From Aquimarina sp. TRL1 (GTDB lineage Bacteria; Bacteroidota; Bacteroidia; Flavobacteriales; Flavobacteriaceae): a stretch of 64,000 nt of DNA. The translations under genes and the position numbers were made by a program. The first letter of the stretch is position 1, and the number at the start of each line of letters is the position of its first letter. A model generated the notes under the pieces. It was not told where the DNA came from. It did not search any database and was given only the letters and a program-made list of their open reading frames with translations. The stretch is from the NCBI RefSeq assembly GCF_013365535.1, contig NZ_CP053590.1, positions 1,850,501 to 1,914,500 of the forward strand. The letters are read 5' to 3'. Below, piece by piece: positions 57,442 to 64,000 of this stretch.

Positions 57442-59772
57442 ATGTCAAAAACACCACCCAAATCAACAAAAAAAGTGGCAAAACCTTCCAGTACCGGTAC
57501 TATTAAATATATTAAGTGGTTCTGGATTGTTTTTATTCTGGGGATTAGTTCGGTGATTTTATTATTTCTTTTAGCAAGTTGGGGAGCTTTTGGAGATATG
57601 CCGAGATTTGAGGAATTAGAAAATCCTAAAAATGATTTGGCAACGCAGATCATTTCTTCTGATGGCGTTCAGATAGGAACTTTTTTTGAAGAAAACAGAA
57701 CTCCTATAGAGTTTAAAGATTTGCCAACACATCTTACAGAAGCTTTAGTTGCTACAGAAGATGCACGATATTATGAGCATTCGGGGATTGATGCCAGAGG
57801 TACGCTAAGGGCAATTGTGTATTTAGGAAAGAATGGAGGAGCAAGTACAATTACACAACAATTAGCGAAACAGCTTTTTCACGGAACAAGAACAAAAGGA
57901 TGGAGACGATATACTCAGAAAATTAAAGAATGGGTAATTGCTACCAGACTGGAGCGTCAGTATACCAAGGATGAAATTATGACGATGTATCTGAATAAAT
58001 ATGATTTCCTGAATCAGGCAATTGGTATTAGTTCTGCCTCGAGAATTTATTTTAATAAGAGTCCAAAGGAATTAAAAAAGGAAGAAGCTGCAATGCTTGT
58101 GGGGATGTTGAAAAACTCCGCATTATACAACCCTTTGAGAAGACCTGAAATGGTAACAAAAAGAAGAAATGTAGTGCTATCTCAAATGGAAAAATATGGA
58201 TACATAAATGTAGCAGAAAAAGATAGTTTACAGCAATTACCATTGGGGATAGATTACGCCCCGGAAGGGCATTCCGATGGATTAGCAACCTATTTTAGAG
58301 AATTTGTAAGAAGCTGGATGAAGAAATGGGTGCGAGATAACCCAAAAGGAGAAGATGAAAATGGTCCGATACTATATGATATATACAGGGATGGGTTGAA
58401 AATTAATGTAACGATTGATTCCAGAATGCAGAAATATGCAGAAGAGGCTGTAAAAGAGCATATGTCTAATTTGCAAAAAGAGTTTGATAAACAGGAGAAA
58501 AGCAATAAAACAAGTCCTTTTAGAGATCTTACAACAGAACAAATAGACGGGATCATTAACCGTGCGATTAAAAACTCTGCCAGAAGAAGAGCGATGTTGG
58601 CCGAAGGAAAAAGTGAGGAAGAAATAAAAGCTTCTTTTGATAAAAAGACTAAAATGAAGGTGTTTTCCTGGAAGGGAGAGGTTGATACTATTATGACACC
58701 GAGAGACTCGATTCGATATTATAAAGGTTTCTTAAGAGCCGGAATGATGTCTATGGAGCCGCAAACAGGGCAGGTAAAAGCCTGGGTTGGAGGAGTAGAT
58801 TACAAGCATTTTCAATATGATCAGGTGTATCAGGGAGCACGTCAGGTAGGATCTACTTTTAAGCCTTTTGTGTATGCTACAGCAATAGATCAGTTAAAGC
58901 TTTCTCCTTGTGATACCATGCCGAGATCGCAGATTACGATTCCTGACGGATCACATGGGGTTGTGGGTAAAGATTGGATTCCTAAAAACAGTGATGGTAA
59001 GTATGAAGGGTATATGACTTTAAAAGCTGCACTTGCTAACTCGGTGAATACAATATCAGCTCGTTTACTAGATCGAATTGGTCCGGAACCCATTGTGCGA
59101 TTAGCTCAGAAGATGGGAGTGGAATCAGAAATTCAGGAAGTAGCTTCTATTTGTTTAGGATCTGTAGATCTGAAATTATCAGAGATGGTTGGTGCTTATA
59201 GTACATTTGCTAATCAAGGGATTTATACAAAACCGGTAATGATTACTAGTATTGAGGACAAGAACGGAACTATTCTATATCAATTTGTGCCCGAGACGCA
59301 AGATGTAATCAGTAAAGATGCAGCTTATGTAACTGTGAACCTGATGGAGGGGGTAACTCAGTCAGGATCAGGGGCGAGACTTCGTTCAGGACCGTCAAAC
59401 AGATATGACTACAAAAATGTGATCACAGGATATCCGTATCAATTCAGAAACCCGATAGCAGGAAAAACAGGAACTACGCAAAACCAAAGTGATGGATGGT
59501 TTATGGGAATGGTACCTAATCTATGTACAGGAGTTTGGGTTGGAGGAGATGATCGGGCAACCCACTTCAGAAGTACTTTATTTGGACAGGGAGCAGCGAT
59601 GGCGCTTCCTATTTGGGGATTGTATATGAAAAAATGTTATGCCGATGAATCATTAAAAGTATCCACAAAAGCATTTCCAAAACCAAAGGATCTGAGTATA
59701 GAGGTTGATTGTAAGGAGTTTAGAAAGAGTATCCAAAAGGATGATGACTCCGGAGATGAGTTTGGATTTTAA
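57442..59772 (+). CDS. Class A penicillin-binding protein (PBP1A-like)
   Basis: 776 residues. One membrane anchor (about 24-46) precedes a GT51 transglycosylase with catalytic Glu106 (ATEDARYYEHSGIDARG) and GGASTITQQLAKQLF. The transpeptidase has Ser471 (GSTFKPF, SxxK), SVN (about 533) and KTGTT (675-679). It polymerises and cross-links peptidoglycan in the periplasm. Starts four bases after gldH; conserved gldH-PBP linkage ties gliding-envelope genes together. Confidence 0.94.
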   Translation: MSKTPPKSTKKVAKPSSTGTIKYIKWFWIVFILGISSVILLFLLASWGAFGDMPRFEELENPKNDLATQIISSDGVQIGTFFEENRTPIEFKDLPTHLTEALVATEDARYYEHSGIDARGTLRAIVYLGKNGGASTITQQLAKQLFHGTRTKGWRRYTQKIKEWVIATRLERQYTKDEIMTMYLNKYDFLNQAIGISSASRIYFNKSPKELKKEEAAMLVGMLKNSALYNPLRRPEMVTKRRNVVLSQMEKYGYINVAEKDSLQQLPLGIDYAPEGHSDGLATYFREFVRSWMKKWVRDNPKGEDENGPILYDIYRDGLKINVTIDSRMQKYAEEAVKEHMSNLQKEFDKQEKSNKTSPFRDLTTEQIDGIINRAIKNSARRRAMLAEGKSEEEIKASFDKKTKMKVFSWKGEVDTIMTPRDSIRYYKGFLRAGMMSMEPQTGQVKAWVGGVDYKHFQYDQVYQGARQVGSTFKPFVYATAIDQLKLSPCDTMPRSQITIPDGSHGVVGKDWIPKNSDGKYEGYMTLKAALANSVNTISARLLDRIGPEPIVRLAQKMGVESEIQEVASICLGSVDLKLSEMVGAYSTFANQGIYTKPVMITSIEDKNGTILYQFVPETQDVISKDAAYVTVNLMEGVTQSGSGARLRSGPSNRYDYKNVITGYPYQFRNPIAGKTGTTQNQSDGWFMGMVPNLCTGVWVGGDDRATHFRSTLFGQGAAMALPIWGLYMKKCYADESLKVSTKAFPKPKDLSIEVDCKEFRKSIQKDDDSGDEFGF

Positions 59773-59862
59773 TCGATGTGTTTTTTGTGATGAGATATAT
59801 GGTCTGTAAAGGCTAAAGTGATGTAATTTTTAGTACTTTTAGAGTGCTAAAATTAGAACACT

Positions 59863-60561
59863 ATGATTCGAAAAACAGTAAGTGGGGTTACTGAAGCCGT
59901 TGCTGGGATTGAAGATAATATGACTTTAATGCTGGGAGGTTTTGGTTTATGTGGTATTCCGGAAAATGCAATAGCAGAATTAGTAAAACGAAATGTAAAA
60001 GGATTAACCTGTATTTCTAATAATGCAGGGGTTGATGATTTTGGATTAGGTTTATTACTTCAGGAGAGGCAAATAAAGAAGATGATTTCTTCTTATGTGG
60101 GGGAGAATGATGAATTCGAAAGACAGATGCTGAGTGGAGAACTGGAGGTAGAGTTAATCCCTCAGGGAACACTGGCAGAACGTTGTCGCGCAGCTCAGGG
60201 AGGGTTTCCTGCGATTTATACTCCGGCAGGTTACGGTACAGAAGTAGCCGAAGGAAAAGAAACGAGAGAGTTTGATGGGAAAATGTATGTTTTGGAACAT
60301 GCTTTCAAAGCAGATTTTGCCTTTATTAAAGCATGGAAGGGGGATGAAGCAGGAAATCTCATATTCAAAGGAACAGCAAGAAACTTTAACCCTTGTATGT
60401 GTGGAGCGGCTAAAATTACAGTGGTAGAGGTGGAAGAACTGGTGCCAGCTGGAACATTAGACCCTGATCATATTCATATCCCAGGTATTTTTGTACAGCG
60501 TATTTTTCAAGGAGAAAAGTATGAGAAAAGAATAGAACAGCGTACAGTGCGAAAAAAATAA
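59863..60561 (+). CDS. scoA: 3-oxoacid CoA-transferase subunit A
   Basis: 232 residues, with [13 protein letters not shown], a typical subunit A opening, and [49 protein letters not shown] (CoA-binding region). With subunit B it moves CoA from succinyl-CoA to acetoacetate-type acids. The B subunit gene comes after an intervening peroxiredoxin gene. Confidence 0.92.
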   Translation: MIRKTVSGVTEAVAGIEDNMTLMLGGFGLCGIPENAIAELVKRNVKGLTCISNNAGVDDFGLGLLLQERQIKKMISSYVGENDEFERQMLSGELEVELIPQGTLAERCRAAQGGFPAIYTPAGYGTEVAEGKETREFDGKMYVLEHAFKADFAFIKAWKGDEAGNLIFKGTARNFNPCMCGAAKITVVEVEELVPAGTLDPDHIHIPGIFVQRIFQGEKYEKRIEQRTVRKK

Positions 60562-60622
60562 TCCCATATTGATTTTCAGACAGTGTTTTATCATTTTTTA
60601 TAAATTTTAAAATTCACAAATC

Positions 60623-61264
60623 ATGGCAACATTAAGACTGGGTGATGAAGCACCCAATTTTGTAGCTCAAACAACACAAGGCGAAATCGATTTTCATAAC
60701 TGGCTAGGAGATAGTTGGGGAGTTTTGTTTTCGCATCCTGCCGATTATACCCCGGTTTGTACAACAGAATTAGGAACAGTGGCTAAATATGCAAAAGAAT
60801 TTAGCGATAGAAATGTAAAAGTAGCTGCGCTGAGTGTAGATGGACTGGAAGATCATCACGGATGGATTAAGGATATTAACGAGACGCAACAGACAACGGT
60901 TGATTTTCCTATTATTGCAGATGAAGAACGAAAAGTATCAGAATTATACGATATGATTCATCCCAATGCAGATAGTAAAATGACAGTTCGTTCTGTTTTT
61001 GTTATTGGTGCAGATAAAAAAATCAAATTAATTATTGTGTATCCCGCTTCTACTGGTAGGAATTTTGATGAACTATTACGTGTTATAGATTCATTACAAT
61101 TGACAGCCTACCATAAGCTGGCTACGCCTGCAAATTGGAAACACGGAGAAGATTGTGTTATCTCTCCGGCCGTTTCTAATGAGGAAATACCAGCATTATT
61201 TCCTAAAGGGCATAGAGAGGTGAAACCTTATTTGAGATATACGCCTCAGCCTGATTTAAACTAA
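60623..61264 (+). CDS. 1-Cys peroxiredoxin (Prx6 type)
   Basis: 213 residues. Peroxidatic Cys46 in HPADYTPVCTTELG; length, absence of a typical resolving Cys and the C-terminal RHKLATPANWKHGEDCVI-type domain fit the Prx6/1-Cys family. Removes hydrogen peroxide and lipid peroxides. It lies between the two CoA-transferase genes on the same strand, and a hairpin after it suggests partial termination before scoB. Confidence 0.9.
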   Translation: MATLRLGDEAPNFVAQTTQGEIDFHNWLGDSWGVLFSHPADYTPVCTTELGTVAKYAKEFSDRNVKVAALSVDGLEDHHGWIKDINETQQTTVDFPIIADEERKVSELYDMIHPNADSKMTVRSVFVIGADKKIKLIIVYPASTGRNFDELLRVIDSLQLTAYHKLATPANWKHGEDCVISPAVSNEEIPALFPKGHREVKPYLRYTPQPDLN

Positions 61265-61277
61265 AGAAAATTTATAT

Positions 61278-61310
61278 GCCTCTTGTTTTAGATAGACAAG
61301 AGGCGTTTAT
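61278..61310 (+). terminator. Hairpin after the peroxiredoxin gene
   Basis: GCCTCTTGT (61278-61286) pairs with ACAAGAGGC (61296-61304) and is followed by a T-rich tail (GTTTATTC). It is a possible partial terminator. A start at 61276 for scoB would translate this hairpin, which argues for the later start. Confidence 0.6.
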
Positions 61311-61329
61311 TCTCCTAAAAACAAATGAT

Positions 61330-61986
61330 ATGTTAGACAAAATAGGAATAGCAAAACGCATCGCAAAAGAAGTGCAAGATGGGTATTACGTTAACCTGGG
61401 AATAGGAATTCCTACTTTAGTAGCTAATTATGTTCCTGAAGGAATAAATGTAGAATTTCAAAGTGAAAACGGAGTTTTGGGGATGGGACCCTTTCCGTAT
61501 GAGGGGGAAGAAGATGCTGATATTATTAATGCAGGTAAGCAAACAATTACAACCTTGCCAGGAGCGTCTTTTTTTGACTCCTCTACAAGTTTTGGAATGA
61601 TTCGGGGGCAACATGTCGATCTTACAATTTTAGGAGCAATGGAAGTGGCTGAAAATGGAGATATCGCCAATTGGAAGATTCCCGGAAAAATGGTGAAAGG
61701 AATGGGAGGAGCGATGGACTTAGTGGCAAGTGCCGAAAATATCATTGTAGCGATGATGCACACAAATAAAGCAGGGAAATCCAAACTGCTAAAAGCGTGT
61801 TCTCTACCATTGACAGGAGTGAGCTGTGTAAAAAAAGTAGTGACTAATTTGGCTGTTTTGGAAATAGAAAATGGGAGTTTTAAGCTGTTAGAAAGAGCTC
61901 CTGGAGTTAGTGTGGAAGAAATCAAAAACGCAACAGAAGGAAATTTAGTGATTGAAGGAGAAATTCCGGAAATGCAGCTTGATTAA
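61330..61986 (+). CDS. scoB: 3-oxoacid CoA-transferase subunit B
   Basis: 218 residues from the ATG at 61330, giving MLDKIGIAKRIAKEVQDGYYVNLGIGIPTLVANYVP, a standard beginning; an earlier ATG at 61276 only translates the terminator. The catalytic Glu is in QSENGVLGMGPFP (FQSENG). The partner of the scoA product. Confidence 0.92.
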   Translation: MLDKIGIAKRIAKEVQDGYYVNLGIGIPTLVANYVPEGINVEFQSENGVLGMGPFPYEGEEDADIINAGKQTITTLPGASFFDSSTSFGMIRGQHVDLTILGAMEVAENGDIANWKIPGKMVKGMGGAMDLVASAENIIVAMMHTNKAGKSKLLKACSLPLTGVSCVKKVVTNLAVLEIENGSFKLLERAPGVSVEEIKNATEGNLVIEGEIPEMQLD

Positions 61987-62280
61987 AATAAAGAAAAGGA
62001 AATTACGTTTTCTGTAAAAGTGCTTATTTAGTAAATATGTAAATAAAAGACTACAATTAAAATTAAATTGACGAATACTTAAAGTGATACTTTAACGGTA
62101 AAACCATAAGTGTTGATTTTAAATGTTAAAATTATGTGTATTTTGTCGATTTTTTGTGTTTTTTAACGTGTTTTGAATATTTTTTTTGCAACTTAGGATG
62201 CGAAAAATTTGAAAATCAAGATAAAAACACCCATACATATTAAATACTAAGTTTAACCCCCCTTATTATTGCACTTAATT

Positions 62281-62382
62281 ATGAAAAAGCAATTTAATCG
62301 TCTTCAAAAATCAGTAAAACCTACAATGGACTTTATTTCTAATTGTATGTACTTGGCTAAAAAAGTATTTTTGTTGATGTAA
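62281..62382 (+). CDS. Short ORF with its own terminator, unknown function
   Basis: 33 codons: MKKQFNRLQKSVKPTMDFISN..., with a basic N-terminus, a CM pair and a hydrophobic C-terminus ending ...AKKVFLLM. It may be a small membrane-associated or antimicrobial-like peptide. The strong plus-strand terminator 50 bases later, with nothing else to serve, argues that the locus is transcribed. I recognise no family, and a non-coding RNA is a real alternative. Confidence 0.4.
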   Translation: MKKQFNRLQKSVKPTMDFISNCMYLAKKVFLLM

Positions 62383-62431
62383 AAAAAAATTAAAGATTGT
62401 TGCTACAATTATCCCAAATCAGCAATGAACT

Positions 62432-62465
62432 AACCTGTTAAATTTCTATTTAACAGGTTTTTTTT
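62432..62465 (+). terminator. Terminator of the short-ORF locus
   Basis: AACCTGTTAAA (62432-62442) pairs exactly with TTTAACAGGTT (62449-62459), followed by a run of T to 62465. The T-run is on the plus strand only. Confidence 0.85.
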
Positions 62466-62475
62466 AGGGCTAAAT

Positions 62476-64000
62476 TTAGAGACCTTTAGGGATGGCATTA
62501 ATTAACCGTCTGGTATATTCTTTTTTAGGGGAAGTATAAATGTCATCAGCATCTCCTTTTTCTTCTATTTTACCCTCATTCATAACCAGTAGTTGATCGG
62601 ACATGTACTTGACTACTGCGAGATCATGTGAGATAAAAATATAGGTAAAATTAAATTTTTCTTTTAATTCATTTAGTAGATTAAGTACTTGTGCCTGTAC
62701 AGAGATGTCCAAGGCACTGACAGACTCGTCGCAGATAATAAGTTTAGGTTGAAGTGCGATAGTTCTGGCAATTCCTATTCGTTGACGTTGTCCTCCGCTA
62801 AACTCATGAGGATATCGATTAAAGTGTTCGCTGGAGAGACCTACACGTTGTAAAAGTTCCAGTGCTTTTTCTTTTCTTTCTTTTTTGCTGTTGTATAATT
62901 TATGAGCCTTCATAGGCTCCATAATAGCATTCCCAATCGTTAGCCTTGGGTTTAGTGATGCATATGGATCTTGAAAAATAAGTTGGATTTCTTTTCGCAA
63001 TGTTCTAATTGCTCGGGGAGATAGCTGTGTTATATCCTTGCCTTTATAGAGAACTTGTCCCTTGGTGGCTTTGTCTAACTGTAAGATTGTATTTCCCAGT
63101 GTTGATTTTCCACAGCCTGACTCTCCTACAAGACCTAAGGTTTCTCCTTCGTAGAGTTTAAAACTCACATCATTAACAGCTTTAAAAGAAGTGTTTTGAA
63201 ACCAGCCGGTTTTAGAGAAATAAGTCTTTTCCAGGTTAATGACCTCCAAAAGAGGAGAATTGCTGTATAGCTTTTTATGAAAAGCATGTCTTTCTTCAGA
63301 AGAAATAATTTTTTGTTCAAAAGTGTTTCCTGAAAGAAAGTTTTCTATTGTAGGGAGTTTTTTTAGTCGAACATCTAAGGATGGGCGAGCGCTTATAAGT
63401 GCTTTTGTATACTCTTGCTGCGGATGCTTAAAAATGGAATAAGCAGGGCCATATTCAACTGTTTTTCCCTGGTACATAACCAATACATTGTCTGCAATCT
63501 CAGAGACTAAGGAAAGATCATGAGAAATAAAAAGAATACTCATTTTATATTCTTTCTGTAAGTCTTTTAGGAGTTGGATAATTTCTTTTTGCACAGTTAC
63601 ATCTAATGCGGTGGTAGGTTCATCAGCAATTAAGAGATCAGGTTTGCAAGCAATTGCCATGGCAATCATAATTCGCTGTTTTTGACCTCCGCTTAATTGG
63701 TGAGGATAGGCATTATAAGCATGCGCAGTATCAGGTAATTTTACTTTGTCAAAAAGTGTGATTATCTCTTCTTTTGCTTGTTTAGAAGAAATGGTTTTGT
63801 GCTGCTTGAGAACTTCCAGTACTTGCTCTCCACATTTCATAGAAGGGTTAAGAGAGCTCATAGGTTCCTGAAAGATCATAGCAATCTGATTCCCTCTGAT
63901 GCTTTGAAATTCTGATTCGGAAAGTTGAAGAATTGAATTCCCTTTGAAGTATATATTCCCATGATCAATCCGGGATTTTTTCTTGGGAAGTAAACCTAAT
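62476..64000 (-). CDS. Oligopeptide-type ABC transporter ATPase with two nucleotide-binding domains (5' truncated)
   Basis: The frame is open to the window end ([18 protein letters not shown]...), so the N-terminus and first Walker A are missing. In view: first ABC signature [32 protein letters not shown]; then a linker, and a second domain with complete Walker A ([13 protein letters not shown]), Q-loop, signature [32 protein letters not shown] and switch His (FISHDLAVV). The DppD-DppF-like fusion (YejF/GsiA arrangement) drives di/oligopeptide or nickel import; the permease and binding protein genes are beyond the window. Confidence 0.9.
   Translation of the reverse strand, partial: LGLLPKKKSRIDHGNIYFKGNSILQLSESEFQSIRGNQIAMIFQEPMSSLNPSMKCGEQVLEVLKQHKTISSKQAKEEIITLFDKVKLPDTAHAYNAYPHQLSGGQKQRIMIAMAIACKPDLLIADEPTTALDVTVQKEIIQLLKDLQKEYKMSILFISHDLSLVSEIADNVLVMYQGKTVEYGPAYSIFKHPQQEYTKALISARPSLDVRLKKLPTIENFLSGNTFEQKIISSEERHAFHKKLYSNSPLLEVINLEKTYFSKTGWFQNTSFKAVNDVSFKLYEGETLGLVGESGCGKSTLGNTILQLDKATKGQVLYKGKDITQLSPRAIRTLRKEIQLIFQDPYASLNPRLTIGNAIMEPMKAHKLYNSKKERKEKALELLQRVGLSSEHFNRYPHEFSGGQRQRIGIARTIALQPKLIICDESVSALDISVQAQVLNLLNELKEKFNFTYIFISHDLAVVKYMSDQLLVMNEGKIEEKGDADDIYTSPKKEYTRRLINAIPKGL

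Larger units (their letters stand above)
61987..62475. other. AT-rich region with a short ORF and terminator
   Basis: 489 bases. The first 290 are AT-rich without an exact TAnnTTTG box. A 33-codon ORF (62281-62382) and a strong terminator (62432-62465) occupy the right part. Confidence 0.5.

Noticed and set aside
61276..61329. Early ATG for scoB
   Set aside because: It translates the hairpin of the peroxiredoxin terminator; family members begin at MLDKIGIAKRIA.
1..64000. tRNA or rRNA genes, insertion sequences, phage genes, CRISPR arrays
   Set aside because: No cloverleaf with GGTTCGAATCC-like arms, no transposase or integrase motifs and no repeat-spacer pattern were found in any intergenic region.

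Overview
The window looks like chromosomal DNA of a marine-type Flavobacteriaceae member (Bacteroidota), probably close to Aquimarina, although the genus is only a guess. The support is low G+C, a type IX secretion C-terminal sorting domain at the left edge, the gliding lipoprotein GldH, a complete Bat (aerotolerance) operon, FecI/FecR/TonB-receptor signalling, many SPII lipoproteins, and promoters with the Bacteroidota -7 element TAnnTTTG rather than E. coli boxes. I see no rRNA, tRNA, CRISPR array, prophage or insertion sequence. The window cuts a gene at each end.

Left third (1-14.2 kb): a truncated T9SS cargo protein, two unrecognised lipoproteins and a DUF5694 lipoprotein are followed by a polyamine/envelope island (4.8-12.2 kb). 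The island holds a zinc-ribbon membrane protein and an SPFH-GYF protein (like Bacillus YdjG/YdjI), a PPP-type phosphatase, a membrane-embedded spermidine synthase, a YgiB-position lipoprotein, a YgiC/YjfC-type ATP-grasp ligase, S-adenosylmethionine decarboxylase and a further lipoprotein. A Schlafen-AlbA_2 protein and a YdfG-like dehydrogenase come next.

Centre (14.5-41 kb): moxR, a DUF58 gene, a BatD-like gene and batA-batB-batC-batD-batE lie in one direction. They are followed by a small membrane protein and a SulP / beta-carbonic anhydrase / SulP bicarbonate cluster. CvpA, a RelE-type toxin-antitoxin pair and a FecI-FecR-TonB receptor locus come next. The FecI locus carries a repeated 33-34 bp motif around ACCCTACC in four intergenic places. 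Divergent from the sigma gene is an envelope system of a 7TM transglutaminase, an alpha-L-glutamate-ligase-like ATP-grasp enzyme and an outer-membrane barrel. pheS and small unknown genes close this part.

Right third (41-64 kb): a BLUF photoreceptor faces a CheB-CheR-PAS histidine kinase with its single-domain response regulator. Then trpS and plsC diverge from a clearly readable promoter pair. An ECF sigma factor is translationally coupled to an anti-sigma/beta-barrel fusion that should span both membranes (Dma-like). After recA come a structured intergenic element with a tiny ORF, trhO, ricT-gldH-PBP1A, a CoA-transferase operon interrupted by a 1-Cys peroxiredoxin, a second tiny ORF with its own terminator, and a truncated double-ATPase oligopeptide ABC protein.

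The best candidates for poorly described biology are the polyamine/envelope island, the transglutaminase/ATP-grasp/barrel system, the motif family at the FecI locus, the dual-membrane anti-sigma protein and the two structured small-ORF loci. All function calls rest on reading motifs by eye; no database search was possible.
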